Source: Rhizobiaceae bacterium | GTDB lineage: Bacteria > Pseudomonadota > Alphaproteobacteria > Rhizobiales > Rhizobiaceae | Direction: 5' to 3' | NCBI GenBank assembly: GCA_027483885.1 | Contig: JAIXTO010000214.1 | Location: forward strand, 1 to 63,602 | Length of the DNA: 63,602 bases | Shown: piece by piece, positions 46,636 through 55,751 of the stretch | Position numbering within the stretch: the first letter of the stretch is position 1 | Layout of the letters: each line of letters starts with the position of its first letter | Notes under the pieces: model-generated | The model's database searches: none | What the model was told of the DNA's origin: nothing | What the model saw: the letters and a program-made list of their open reading frames with translations, nothing else | Program-made: the position numbers and the translations under genes

Positions 46636-46694
46636 TCGCGCCTCCTGTCGTCCGCGTTCCGCGCGCAGCGGTTGCTGCCTGCGGATGGAGTATC

Positions 46695-46719
46695 AACCTG
46701 CGGCGCATATGAAGGTTCC
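46695..46719 (-). promoter_or_regulatory. EcfG-type promoter of the small hydrophilic protein gene
   Basis: Minus strand: GGAAC (46719-46715), 16 bases, GGTT (46698-46695), 60 bases before the start at 46635. Confidence 0.65.
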
Positions 46720-46814
46720 AGTCGCCTGCAAGTGCGGGCTTATTAGCATGCCATTCCCATCGATTGGCGGTTGCACCCACTGATGGCACGGCCTTCTGAC
46801 GACGGGGACAGGTG

Positions 46815-46830
46815 GGAATGTCGATATTCC
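46815..46830. promoter_or_regulatory. Candidate LacI-family operator
   Basis: GGAATGTCGATATTCC is a 16-base dyad with 14 symmetric positions and the central CG typical of LacI/GalR operators. It stands ahead of a TATGAT -10 (46845-46850), so binding would block the promoter of the lacI-type gene itself. Confidence 0.55.
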
Positions 46831-46896
46831 GTGCAGACAAAAAGTATGATTTATATGCCGCCCGGGTTCGGGAGCACCCGACGCAGGAGGACGATC

Positions 46897-47955
46897 ATGA
46901 CGCTTGAGGAGACCGGGTGGCCAAAGCAGCCGCTCGATGCGCGAACCGCCGCCCGGGACGGCGGCGGGGCAAAACCGACCCTGCGCACGATTGCCGAGCT
47001 GACGGGACTTGCCGTCACCACCGTCTCCCGGGCCCTTGCCGGCGCGCCGCAGATTGCGCTGGAGACGCGTCTCAAGGTGGCGCGGGTGGCGGAAGAAATC
47101 GGGTATCTGCCTGATAGTGCCGCCCAGCGCCTGCGCACGGGGCGCACGCACGTCATCAGCCTCATTCTCGATCCGCACGAGGAAATCCTGGGCTATGCCA
47201 CATCGATGATCCGGGGCCTGTCGCAGGCGTTTCGCGATACGCCCTATCACCTCGTCATCACCCCGCATTTTTCCGACCGTCCGCAGATCGAGCCGGTGCG
47301 CCACATCATTCGAAACCGCACCGCCGACGGGATCATCTTCACCCGGACCGAGCCCGAAGACGAGCGGGTGAAACTGCTGATGGAGAGTGATTTTCCGTTC
47401 ATCTGCCACGGCCGCACCGAACTTTTAGCGCCGCATCCCTATGTCGACTACGACAACCATGCCTTTGCCTACAGCGCCAGCCGCCGGCTGATCGAGGCCG
47501 GGTGCCGAAAGCTTGCAATCATCCTGCCGCCCGGCCAGTTCACCTTTTCCCGCCATATGCGCGATGGGTTCATGGCGGCCGTCCGCGAAGCCGGCATTGC
47601 GCATGAAATTCCCGATGGCATCACCATCGACAGCCCATCGGATGCCATCCGCGATTGTTTTTTTGCATTATTCGGCAAAGAGGACCGGCCCGATGGGGTG
47701 ATTTGCGGCGGAGAGGTCATTGCCATGGCGGTGATGGCGGCAGCGCATGACCGCAACCTGACGCTGGGTTCTGAGGTTCACGTCGTCGCCAAGCAGACAT
47801 CCGGCCTGTTCGATCAGGTGAGACCCCGCATTCCCACCATCCGCGAGGATCTCTCAGAGGCGGGCTCAAAGCTTGGCACGCTGCTTCTGGAGCGCATTCT
47901 GCGCCAGACGCCCGTTACGCAATTGCAGCACCTGCAGACGGTCGCCGAATTTTAA
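46897..47955 (+). CDS. LacI-family transcriptional regulator
   Basis: 352 residues from the ATG at 46897 (AGGAGG six bases upstream). Helix-turn-helix at about 27-75 (TLRTIAELTGLAVTTVSRALAG, in parts IAELTGL and TTVSRAL), then a periplasmic-binding-protein-like sensor domain. Convergent with the tctA gene, so it may regulate another locus, but a possible autoregulatory operator is found upstream. Effector unknown, probably a sugar. Confidence 0.9.
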   Translation: MTLEETGWPKQPLDARTAARDGGGAKPTLRTIAELTGLAVTTVSRALAGAPQIALETRLKVARVAEEIGYLPDSAAQRLRTGRTHVISLILDPHEEILGYATSMIRGLSQAFRDTPYHLVITPHFSDRPQIEPVRHIIRNRTADGIIFTRTEPEDERVKLLMESDFPFICHGRTELLAPHPYVDYDNHAFAYSASRRLIEAGCRKLAIILPPGQFTFSRHMRDGFMAAVREAGIAHEIPDGITIDSPSDAIRDCFFALFGKEDRPDGVICGGEVIAMAVMAAAHDRNLTLGSEVHVVAKQTSGLFDQVRPRIPTIREDLSEAGSKLGTLLLERILRQTPVTQLQHLQTVAEF

Positions 47956-47957
47956 AA

Positions 47958-47984
47958 GGCCCCCGTCGCCTGACGACGGGAGCC
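47958..47984. terminator. Bidirectional terminator between lacI-type gene and tctA
   Basis: GGCCCCCGTCG pairs with CGACGGGAGCC across a short loop; A-rich and GC-rich flanks serve both directions. Confidence 0.65.
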
Positions 47985-48001
47985 TGCACACTCAAATGGT
48001 C

Positions 48002-49507
48002 TCAATCCTCGTCCTGGAACACCACCTCGCGCTTGGCCCTGACACTTGGCAACAGCACGACGATGAGTACGCCGAGTGCAAGTGCCAGAAGCGTGGCGCT
48101 GATCGGGCGGGTGACGAAGGTGGAGGGATCGCCGCGCGACAGGATCATGGCGCGCCGTAGGTTTTCCTCCAGCAGCGGACCGAGCACGAAACCGAGCAGC
48201 AGCGGTGCCGGCTCGCAGCGCAGTTTCACAAGCACGTAACCGATGAAACCGAAGAAGGCGACGGCATAGAGATCGAAGACGTTGGAGTTGACGCTGTAGA
48301 CCCCGATCGAGCAGAAGGCCATGATGATCGGGAAGAGCACGTAATAGGGAATGGTCAGCAGCTTCACCCAGAGCCCGATGAGCGGCAGGTTCAACACCAC
48401 CAGCATCAGGTTGCCGATCCACATGGAGGCGATGATGCCCCAGAAAAGAGCCGGCTGCTCGGACGCGACGTTCGGGCCGGGAACGATCCCCTGGATGATC
48501 ATCGCGCCAATCATCAGCGCCATGACGGGGTTGGCGGGAATGCCGAGCGTCAGCAGCGGAATGAACGAGGTCTGCGCGCCGGCATTGTTGGCCGATTCAG
48601 GACCTGCGACACCGGCGATTGCGCCGTGCCCGAATTCCTGCGGGTTTTTCGAGACGCGCTTTTCCACCGTATAGGAGGCAAAGGCGGCCAGAATAGCGCC
48701 GCCGCCGGGCAGAATGCCGAGCGCCGAGCCAATCGCCGTGCCGCGCAGGACCGGACCAACCATCTGGCGGAAATCGTCGCGCGTCGGCATGAGGCCGCTG
48801 ACCTTGGAGATCAGCACCGAGCGGGTCTTTTCATTCTCCAGGTTGCGCAGGATTTCCGCGATGCCGAAGACGCCGACGGCGACCGCGACGAAATTCAGGC
48901 CATCGGCATATTCGCGGATGCCAAGCGTGAAGCGTGGCGTGCCGGAATAGATGTCGGTGCCGACAAGCCCGAGCAGCAGGCCGAGCACGACCATGGCGAG
49001 CGCCTTGACGATGGAGCCGGAGGCAAGCGCGATGGAGGAAACGAGACCGACCACCATCAGCGAGAAATATTCGGCAGCGCCGAATTGCAGCGCAATCGAG
49101 GTGAGCGGCGGCGCAAAGATGGCGACGAGAAACGTCGAGACCGTGCCGGCAAAAAACGAGCCGAGTGCGGCGATGGCAAGGGCCGCCCCTGCCCTTCCCT
49201 TGCGCGCCATCTGGTAACCATCGATGGCGGTGACCGCAGACGAGCTTTCACCGGGCATGTTGATAAGGATGGCGGTGGTGGAGCCGCCATACTGCGCGCC
49301 GTAATAGATACCGGAGAGCATGATCAGCGAGGAGACCGGCTCCAGCTGAAAGGTGATCGGCAACAGCATGGCGATCGTAGCCGTGGCGCCAATACCTGGG
49401 AGAACGCCGATCAGCGTGCCGAGCAGCACCCCGATCAGGCAGAAGAACAGGTTGGCAAGCGAGGTGGCCGTGGAAAAACCCAGCGCCAGATTGTGAAAGA
49501 GTTCCAT
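48002..49507 (-). CDS. tctA: Tripartite tricarboxylate transporter large membrane protein TctA
   Basis: 501 residues, about 11-12 helices. TctA hallmarks: GVLPGIGATATIAMLLPITF near the N-terminus and YGAQYGGSTTAILINMPGESS after it; NNAGAQTSFIPLLTLGIPANPVMALMIGA, given in part as FIPLLTLGIPANP, in the second half. Together with TctB it forms the channel for citrate or a related carboxylate delivered by TctC. Final gene of the tctCBA operon on the minus strand. Confidence 0.95.
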   Translation of the reverse strand: MELFHNLALGFSTATSLANLFFCLIGVLLGTLIGVLPGIGATATIAMLLPITFQLEPVSSLIMLSGIYYGAQYGGSTTAILINMPGESSSAVTAIDGYQMARKGRAGAALAIAALGSFFAGTVSTFLVAIFAPPLTSIALQFGAAEYFSLMVVGLVSSIALASGSIVKALAMVVLGLLLGLVGTDIYSGTPRFTLGIREYADGLNFVAVAVGVFGIAEILRNLENEKTRSVLISKVSGLMPTRDDFRQMVGPVLRGTAIGSALGILPGGGAILAAFASYTVEKRVSKNPQEFGHGAIAGVAGPESANNAGAQTSFIPLLTLGIPANPVMALMIGAMIIQGIVPGPNVASEQPALFWGIIASMWIGNLMLVVLNLPLIGLWVKLLTIPYYVLFPIIMAFCSIGVYSVNSNVFDLYAVAFFGFIGYVLVKLRCEPAPLLLGFVLGPLLEENLRRAMILSRGDPSTFVTRPISATLLALALGVLIVVLLPSVRAKREVVFQDED

Positions 49508-49516
49508 CGTTGCGTC

Positions 49517-49978
49517 CTAATAACCGAGCCAGGGACCAAAGCTGCGGAAGGGCAGTCCGAGGCCGTAACTGAAGACGAGTACGGAAAACACCGTGATAGC
49601 GGCAGACAGCACAAGCGCCATCAAGGGCTTCATGCGCGACGACGCGAAGGAAGCGATGAAGGCGGCCATGAACAGCGCCGGCACGAAACCGAGCCCGCGC
49701 ACCGTAAAGCCAAAGACGATTGGCGCCGGCAGGATGAAAATGAGGCCGCGCCAGGCAATGGCGCCGACACCTTCATGCACCGTGCGCAGTGACTGGATGA
49801 CGATGATGGCCCCCAGTAGAATGAGGGCGCTCGCAAGAACCAGCGGAAAATACCCCGGCCCCATGCGGAAGGCCGTTCCCAGCTGAAGCCCCAGCGACTG
49901 CAGGGCAAAGAACAGCCCGAGCGCCACGAAGATTGCACCGCAGAGCGCATTTGTTCGGTCGATTTTTATGGATTTCAT
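49517..49978 (-). CDS. tctB: Tripartite tricarboxylate transporter small membrane protein TctB
   Basis: 153 residues from the ATG at 49978 (GGGGA five bases upstream); a longer frame to 50077 has no ribosome site and lies over a hairpin. Four predicted helices, with GPGYFPLVLASALILLGAI typical of TctB. Ten bases from tctA, so translationally close. Confidence 0.9.
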   Translation of the reverse strand: MKSIKIDRTNALCGAIFVALGLFFALQSLGLQLGTAFRMGPGYFPLVLASALILLGAIIVIQSLRTVHEGVGAIAWRGLIFILPAPIVFGFTVRGLGFVPALFMAAFIASFASSRMKPLMALVLSAAITVFSVLVFSYGLGLPFRSFGPWLGY

Positions 49979-50034
49979 GATGTCCCCAATGATTGGAACC
50001 GCGGTCGAGACGATATCCCATCCGGCTGCCGTCG

Positions 50035-50062
50035 CCGTCTCCCCGCCCAAACGGGGAGACGG
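50035..50062 (-). terminator. Intercistronic hairpin between tctC and tctB
   Basis: CCGTCTCCCCG and CGGGGAGACGG make an 11-base stem around six bases, between the tctC stop and the tctB start. Expected to hold transcript levels of tctBA below those of tctC. Confidence 0.6.
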
Positions 50063-50187
50063 ACATTGCCGCGCCACCTCACGCCCCCACGCGAGGCGGC
50101 GCGCCGGCCCGCCTCCCCTTCACAGCCTGCGATCGGAAAAGACGCGGCGCGAGAAAAGGGAAGAGTGGCCGGTTGTGCCGGAAAAGC

Positions 50188-51171
50188 TTAGTCGGCGTAC
50201 TGGCCGGCGCCTTCGATCACGGGCTTCCAGCGGGTGATTTCGCTTTCAAGCTTTGCCTTCAGCGCAACGGGCGTCGCGTCACTGGCCGAAGAGGGTGCAG
50301 TGCCGAGTTCTGCAAAGCGGGCCGCAACGTTCGGGTCCTTCAGGGCCACCTGCAGCGCCTTGGAGAGACGTTCTGTCGCCTCTTTCGGCGTGCCCTTCGG
50401 GGCATAGATGCCGTGCCAGATGCCAACCTCAAAGCCGGCCAAGCCACCTTCAACAGCCGTCGGCACATCCTTCAGCACGTCGAGGCGCTTGGGCGAGGTC
50501 ACGGCATAAGCCTTGATGGTGCCGCCCTGGATCTGCTTGGTGGTGTTGGTGGTCTGGTCGCACATGATATCGACCTGTCCGCCGAGAAGATCGGTCATCG
50601 CAGGCCCCGTGCCCTTGTAGGGAACGGTGACGAGCGGCGTCTGGATGGCGCTCATGAACAGCATGCCGCAGAGATGCGAGGCAGCGCCGATGCCGGCATT
50701 GGCAACCGTTACCGTGTCCTTGTGGGCCTTGGCGTAGTCGATGAGGCCCTTCAGGTCCTTGGCATCCATGTCCTTGCGCGCCACGATCGTCATCGGGACC
50801 TCGGTGACGAGGCCGACATATTCGAACGCGTTCAGTGTGTCATAGGCGAGCTTGCGGTAAAGCGTGGCGCTGGTAGCCATGCCGATGTGGTGCAGAAGCA
50901 GCGTGTAGCCATCGCCCTCGGCACTGGCAACGCGGCCGGCGCCGAGCGTTCCGCCTGCACCGCCAACGTTTTCAATGATGATCTGCTGGCCGAGATCCTT
51001 CGACATGGCTTCGGCAACCAGACGCGAGACCGTATCGGTGGGGCCACCGGCGGAGAAGGGCACGATCATGGTGATCGAACGTTCCGGATAACCGGCCGCC
51101 AGGGATACGGTGGACGACAGGGCAAGAGTGGCAAACGCGGTTGCACAGGCGATAGCCTTGGTGATTTTCAT
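50188..51171 (-). CDS. tctC: Tripartite tricarboxylate transporter substrate-binding protein TctC
   Basis: 327 residues from the ATG at 51171 (GAGGAGG six bases upstream). Signal peptide to about residue 25 (VSLAA-G). Bug-family binding protein: YPERSITMIVPFSAGGPTDTVSR with the loop that grips a carboxylate; QVDIMCDQTT and GVGI/GIGAASHLCGML later. Secreted to the periplasm; ligand a citrate-like tri- or dicarboxylate. Confidence 0.93.
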   Translation of the reverse strand: MKITKAIACATAFATLALSSTVSLAAGYPERSITMIVPFSAGGPTDTVSRLVAEAMSKDLGQQIIIENVGGAGGTLGAGRVASAEGDGYTLLLHHIGMATSATLYRKLAYDTLNAFEYVGLVTEVPMTIVARKDMDAKDLKGLIDYAKAHKDTVTVANAGIGAASHLCGMLFMSAIQTPLVTVPYKGTGPAMTDLLGGQVDIMCDQTTNTTKQIQGGTIKAYAVTSPKRLDVLKDVPTAVEGGLAGFEVGIWHGIYAPKGTPKEATERLSKALQVALKDPNVAARFAELGTAPSSASDATPVALKAKLESEITRWKPVIEGAGQYAD

Positions 51172-51317
51172 CGACATCCTCCTCGAGATGAAATCAGATC
51201 GGTTGCCGGGGCTCCTCCTCCAGCAACCAGATGACGCCATCTGTCCCCGCAAAAGACGCCGGCGCAATCGGGCGTGACACAAGGCTGCCGTGCAAATCGC
51301 GATATCGCACTGCGTCA

Positions 51318-51365
51318 TGGGTAGAAATCGCTACATCAGCAGTTTTTGATGTGTGGATTTCCACC
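51318..51365. promoter_or_regulatory. 48-base inverted repeat between tctC and the response-regulator gene
   Basis: Arms of 20 bases (GGGTAGAAATC and ACATCA segments against TGATGT and GATTTCCACCC) match at 16 of 20 positions around an eight-base spacer. It sits 147 bases ahead of the tctC start and 18 bases past the response-regulator stop. It may be the activator binding site for tctCBA, or a transcript hairpin. Confidence 0.5.
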
Positions 51366-51382
51366 CATACGGGTTGCTCCAC

Positions 51383-52747
51383 CTACTCTTCCCCAAGCTC
51401 CAGAAGACTTTCCGGCGACAGGAGCTTCTTGTCGAGGCCGTATTTCTGCATCTTTTCGTAGAGCGTCTTGCGGCTGATTCCGAGCTGTTCATAGACCGGG
51501 CGAAGCGCCCCGCCATGGGCAGCGATCGCGCTGGCGATAATGTTGCGCTCGAAGGCCGAGACGCGGTCGGACAGACGCCCGCTTTCGGGCTTCACCAGCG
51601 CGCCGCCATCGCCGGGGCGCATGTCGAGCCCGAGCACCAGCCGGTCTGCGGCATTACGCAGCTCACGCACATTGCCCGGCCAGTCGCGCTGGGCAACGGA
51701 GGCGACCACCTCCTGCGGCACCTCCATGTCGTCGCGGCCATAGCGCGCGCAGGCCTCGCGCACCAGCTGCAGGAAGAGAAGCGGAATATCCGGCCGGCGT
51801 TGGGCAAGCGAGGGCACGCGCACGGTTGCGACGTTCAACCTGTAGAACAGGTCCGCCCGGAAACGGCCGGCCGTCACCTCCGCCTCCAGATCCACCTTGC
51901 TGGTGGCGATAAAACGCACGTCGAGACCCACCGTCTCGTTGGAGCCGAGCCTTGTGATGACGCGTTCCTGCAGCACCCGCAGGAATTTTGCCTGCAGGTC
52001 GAACGGCATGGAGCCAATCTCATCGAGCAGAATGGTGCCGCCGCGGCCATGCTCGAACTTGCCGTAACGCGGGCGAAGCGCACCGGGAAAGGCGCCGGCC
52101 TCGTGGCCGAACAGCTCGCTCTCGATCAGGTTTTCCGGTAGTGCGGCGCAGTTGATGGCGATGAAGGGCTTGTTGGCGCGCGCGCTTACATCATGCAGCG
52201 CCCGCGCCACCACTTCCTTGCCGGCGCCCGTATCGCCGATGACGAGCGTATCGGCGTCTGTCGCCCCGATGGCGCGGATCTGGTAACGCAGGTCAACCAT
52301 GCCTTGCGTGCGCCCCGGCAGCCGGCTTTCCAGATCATCCCGCTTGCCGGCAACGGCCCTCAGGCGACGGTTTTCCAGAACGAGGCCCCGCCGGTCCAGC
52401 GCGCGGCGGATGACGCCCGACAGATGCGGCGTGGTGAACGGCTTTTCGATGAAATCATAGGCGCCCTCGCGCATCGCCTTTACGGCCAGCTGCACATCGC
52501 CGTGGCCCGTCACCAGGATCACAGGGATTTCCGCGTCGAGTTCGCGGATCCGCTGCATCAGCGTCATGCCATCAAGGCCGGGCATGCGGATATCGCTCAC
52601 CACGACGCCATCGAAGGCATAACCGATCAGCTCCAGAACATGATCGGCGCTTGAAAGCGTCTGCACCGAAAGCCCGGATAGCTCCAGCGCCTGCGCGGTG
52701 GAGCGGCGCAGTTCTTCTTCGTCGTCCACCAGCAAAACCCGCTGCAT
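51383..52747 (-). CDS. Sigma-54-dependent response regulator (DctD-like)
   Basis: 454 residues. REC domain with phosphorylatable Asp in VVSDIRMPG, AAA+ domain (about 145-380) with Walker A GDTGAGKE and Walker B TILLDEIG, and a C-terminal Fis-type helix-turn-helix (LGISRKTLYEKMQKYGL). The sigma-54 contact loop reads GAFPGA rather than GAFTGA. Encoded between the sensor kinase and tctC, it should activate the tctCBA promoter in response to external carboxylates. Confidence 0.9.
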   Translation of the reverse strand: MQRVLLVDDEEELRRSTAQALELSGLSVQTLSSADHVLELIGYAFDGVVVSDIRMPGLDGMTLMQRIRELDAEIPVILVTGHGDVQLAVKAMREGAYDFIEKPFTTPHLSGVIRRALDRRGLVLENRRLRAVAGKRDDLESRLPGRTQGMVDLRYQIRAIGATDADTLVIGDTGAGKEVVARALHDVSARANKPFIAINCAALPENLIESELFGHEAGAFPGALRPRYGKFEHGRGGTILLDEIGSMPFDLQAKFLRVLQERVITRLGSNETVGLDVRFIATSKVDLEAEVTAGRFRADLFYRLNVATVRVPSLAQRRPDIPLLFLQLVREACARYGRDDMEVPQEVVASVAQRDWPGNVRELRNAADRLVLGLDMRPGDGGALVKPESGRLSDRVSAFERNIIASAIAAHGGALRPVYEQLGISRKTLYEKMQKYGLDKKLLSPESLLELGEE

Positions 52748-52756
52748 GCGTCTTCT

Positions 52757-54679
52757 CTATCCTTCCGCCCGCTCCCCGGCCGATTGCAATCTGATGCGGA
52801 AAACCGCCCCGCCCTCGGGGTGATCACCGGCCTCCAGGCTGCCGCCGAAATCCTTGATGATGTTATAGGAGATGGAAAGGCCAAGTCCCAGCCCCTTGCC
52901 GACACCCTTGGTGGTGAAGAAGGGATCGAAGATGCGCTCACGGATTGCGGCCGGCACGCCGGGCCCATGATCGCGCACGGTGATCTCCACAAGGCCATCG
53001 TCACGTCTGGCGGAAATCTCGATGCGCCTGTTGTCCAGCCCCTCTACCGCATCGGCGGCATTGGTGATGATGTTGACGAGCACCTGCTGCAGGCGCACGA
53101 AACCCGCCTCCACCGCCATGTCCGGCGCCTCCAGATCGAGGATGAGCGTGGCATCCGCGGCCTTTAGCCGGGCAGCGACAATTTCCAGCGTATCGCGGAT
53201 GACCTCGTCCAGCAGCACGGGGCCGAGCTTTTCATTCGGCTTTCGGGCAAAGTTGCGCAGGTGCCTGGAAATCGAAGCCATGCGGTCGATGAGTGCCGAG
53301 ATACGGCGGATATTGTCGTTTGCCTCCTCCAGCCGGCCACGCTCGATGAGAACGGCAGCACTATCGGTATAGGTCTTGGCGGCCGCCAGCGGCTGGTTGA
53401 ACTCATGCGACAGCGCCGCCGACATCTGGCCGAGACCGGCAAGCTTGCCGGCCTGGATGAGATCGGCCTGCGTCTGGCGCAGCTGTTGCTCGGTCAGGCG
53501 CCGTTCGGCAATTTCTTCCTCGATGCGCTCGTTGACGCGGGCAAGGTCTGCGGTGCGCTCCACCACGCGCCGCTCCAACTCGCCCTGCGCCTCGGCCTGC
53601 AGGAACAGGCGCTCGGCCAGTCGTGCGCGCCGCTGCAACAAGATGGCAAGGCCAAGGCCGGCAAGGCAGAGAAGCAGGAAGCCGGCAATGACCACGGTCT
53701 GCGCCTGCGCCCGCGCCGAAGCCGTATCCGTCAACACATTCACCGTCCAGCCGGCCTCCGGCATCGGCTGCGACAGCGCCACATATTCGCGCGTGCCCTG
53801 CTGTTCAGCAATGCGCACGAGGCGGTGGCCGCCCTCCAGCGTTTCAGTGATCGGCAGCGGCTTCAGCACCGCATCGGAATACCGGCGCGAGGCACTGGTG
53901 CGCGCCAGCCGCTCCGGCGTCAGAGGCAGAATGGCCTTGTAGAGCCATTCCGATGTGCCGGTCATGAAGATGATGCCCTCCGGGTCCGATACGAAGATGC
54001 GCGCATCGCCACCAACCCAGGAGGCCTCGATCATGTCGATATCCACCTTGAACACGAGGACGCCGAGGATGCGGCCAGAAATCTCGATGGGCGAGGAGAA
54101 ATAATAACCGCGCTTGGCAGACGTGGTGCCGAGCGCATAAAACCGCGCCTGCCGACCCTCTGCCGCCTCCTGGAAATACGGCCGGTAGCTGAAATTCTGC
54201 CCGATGAAACTTGCCGGCAGTTCAAAATTGCTGGCGGCGATCGTTTCGCCATCCATCGTCATCATGTAGATGTCGGAGGATTTGAGGAGCGCGTTGATTT
54301 CGCTCAGATATCTGTTGGTGGCATGGCGCGCCACCGGATCGTCCGGCCGCTCTATCAGCGCCTCGATGGCCGGCTGGTCGGCCAGAAGTGCCGGCAGGGC
54401 CTCATAGCGGCGCAGATGGCCTTCAAGGGCTGAAACGGCGAGGCGTAGCGTAGTCGCCCCTTGTGTTTCCGCCTCGCGCAGATAACGCGTCTTGATCACC
54501 TCGCCGCCGTAGATGACGAAGAGAATGCCGATCAGCAGGATTGCGAGAACCGCCCCTTGCGACGTGGGGAAACGGCGGCGCAGGTCCGCCACCCCGGTAG
54601 CCGCTCGGCCCCGCCCGCCCTCTGGCCGAAGCGGGCTCGCGACCGCGCCCGCAGGCGCTGCCGGCACATCTTTTACCAC
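52757..54679 (-). CDS. Sensor histidine kinase (DctB-like)
   Basis: 640 residues from a GTG at 54679 (GGAGGAG eight bases upstream); a GTG at 54733 is an alternative. Helix at about 40-58, double-Cache periplasmic sensor (with SFIGQNFSYRPYFQEA), second helix near 330, coiled coil, then HisKA with ALSHEFNQPLAA and HATPase with RDHGPGVP and GKGLGLGLS. This is the DctB layout, used to detect C4- or tricarboxylates outside the cell. Its stop is nine bases before the response regulator gene, which it should phosphorylate. Confidence 0.9.
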   Translation of the reverse strand: MVKDVPAAPAGAVASPLRPEGGRGRAATGVADLRRRFPTSQGAVLAILLIGILFVIYGGEVIKTRYLREAETQGATTLRLAVSALEGHLRRYEALPALLADQPAIEALIERPDDPVARHATNRYLSEINALLKSSDIYMMTMDGETIAASNFELPASFIGQNFSYRPYFQEAAEGRQARFYALGTTSAKRGYYFSSPIEISGRILGVLVFKVDIDMIEASWVGGDARIFVSDPEGIIFMTGTSEWLYKAILPLTPERLARTSASRRYSDAVLKPLPITETLEGGHRLVRIAEQQGTREYVALSQPMPEAGWTVNVLTDTASARAQAQTVVIAGFLLLCLAGLGLAILLQRRARLAERLFLQAEAQGELERRVVERTADLARVNERIEEEIAERRLTEQQLRQTQADLIQAGKLAGLGQMSAALSHEFNQPLAAAKTYTDSAAVLIERGRLEEANDNIRRISALIDRMASISRHLRNFARKPNEKLGPVLLDEVIRDTLEIVAARLKAADATLILDLEAPDMAVEAGFVRLQQVLVNIITNAADAVEGLDNRRIEISARRDDGLVEITVRDHGPGVPAAIRERIFDPFFTTKGVGKGLGLGLSISYNIIKDFGGSLEAGDHPEGGAVFRIRLQSAGERAEG

Positions 54680-54967
54680 AGTTTGCGCTCCTCCCGCTTT
54701 CACCGGACAGTTGACCTTATCTTCACGCCGCACTCAAGTGCAGGTCCACAGGATTGCCTCCCTCCCGCAAGCACCGGCAAGACAAACGGGCAGATGATGT
54801 CAAACCGGAGTGATCCCATCCGGCATCGCGTTCAGGAAATCGTGAGTGTCCGGCGGTTGCAATGATCGGTGATCCCGGTAGTCTTTGCTCACCGCCGGTT
54901 ATCGATCGGGGCACTGGCGGCTGGAAGACGAAGAAGAGCTTTCGCCCTCCGTGAAGGAGGTGGAAAC

Positions 54968-55174
54968 GTGACCATATCGGCTGCTGAAACCACGCTCGAA
55001 CCGCAGGAACTGGATTTTCTGCAGACATGTTTTGATGTGCTGCGCCGGGAGCGAGGCCTTGAGGGCGACGCTCTCACCGACCGGCGGGCGGCAGACAACC
55101 TGGCCGCCGAAATCATCGAGCTTTACCGCACCGGCGTTCGTGATCCACGCGAGCTGGCGAGCCGGCTCACGTAA
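54968..55174 (+). CDS. Small hypothetical helical protein
   Basis: 68 residues from a GTG at 54968 with AGGAGG seven bases upstream. Two helices: ELDFLQTCFDVLRRERGL and DNLAAEIIELYRTGVRDPRELASRL; the second is shared with small rhizobial proteins of unknown role. No signal peptide. Converges on the DUF892 gene; a shared terminator separates them. Confidence 0.7.
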   Translation: MTISAAETTLEPQELDFLQTCFDVLRRERGLEGDALTDRRAADNLAAEIIELYRTGVRDPRELASRLT

Positions 55175-55190
55175 CAGCGTTGGAACGACC

Positions 55191-55220
55191 CAAGCCCGCC
55201 GCAACACCTGTTGGCGGGCT
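55191..55220. terminator. Bidirectional terminator (54968 gene / DUF892 gene)
   Basis: AAGCCCGCC and GGCGGGCTT form a nine-base stem with A and T flanks. Confidence 0.75.
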
Positions 55221-55244
55221 TTATCATGCCCGCAGACATCGGCC

Positions 55245-55751
55245 TCAGCGCTTGGCCAGAAGATCGCGTTCGTCCCGCATCAGATAGAGGCGCGTGACGA
55301 CATCCAGATGGGTTTCGAGCCATGCGGCCATCGCCATCTCCTCACTGACAATCTTCTCGAACACATCGACGGCTTCGGTATCCCCCAACTCGTCTGCGGC
55401 AGCGATCAGCACACGGTAGGTGGCGATTTCGGAATGTTCGAACGTGTAGATGGCCATGGTGGTCTTCACCACCTCGTCCGCCGCCAGCATGCCCGTCACC
55501 CCTTGCGCGACGGCGGAGAGACGCCCGGCCACTTCCTTCAGCACCGAACCGCTTCCCGGCACCCGGTCGAGCAGTTTGCGCAGCGCCTCGGCCTGCGCCT
55601 CGGTTTCGATGAGGTGCTGCTGCATACGCTCGCGCAGTTCGGGATAGTTTTCGATGCGGGCGATCTGGGCGCGCAACATGGCCGTTGCCTGCACCTCCAT
55701 CGCATGCGCGTCACCAAGCCAGACGATGAAATGGTCGAGGGAATGGGCCAT
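55245..55751 (-). CDS. Ferritin-like DUF892 stress protein (second copy)
   Basis: 168 residues from the ATG at 55751 (GGAGG seven bases upstream). Four-helix bundle of the YciE/DUF892 type: HSLDHFIVWLGDAHAMEVQA in helix 1, LIETEAQAEALRKLLDRV in helix 2, TFEHSEIATYRVLI in helix 3 and EMAMAAWLETHLD in helix 4. Only distantly similar to the copy at 30054. No strong EcfG box was found upstream. Probably another stress protein. Confidence 0.8.
   Translation of the reverse strand: MAHSLDHFIVWLGDAHAMEVQATAMLRAQIARIENYPELRERMQQHLIETEAQAEALRKLLDRVPGSGSVLKEVAGRLSAVAQGVTGMLAADEVVKTTMAIYTFEHSEIATYRVLIAAADELGDTEAVDVFEKIVSEEMAMAAWLETHLDVVTRLYLMRDERDLLAKR

Noticed and set aside
51172..51317. Sigma-54 promoter for tctCBA
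   Set aside because: I looked for TGGCAC-N5-TTGC on the minus strand; the closest matches have the wrong spacing.
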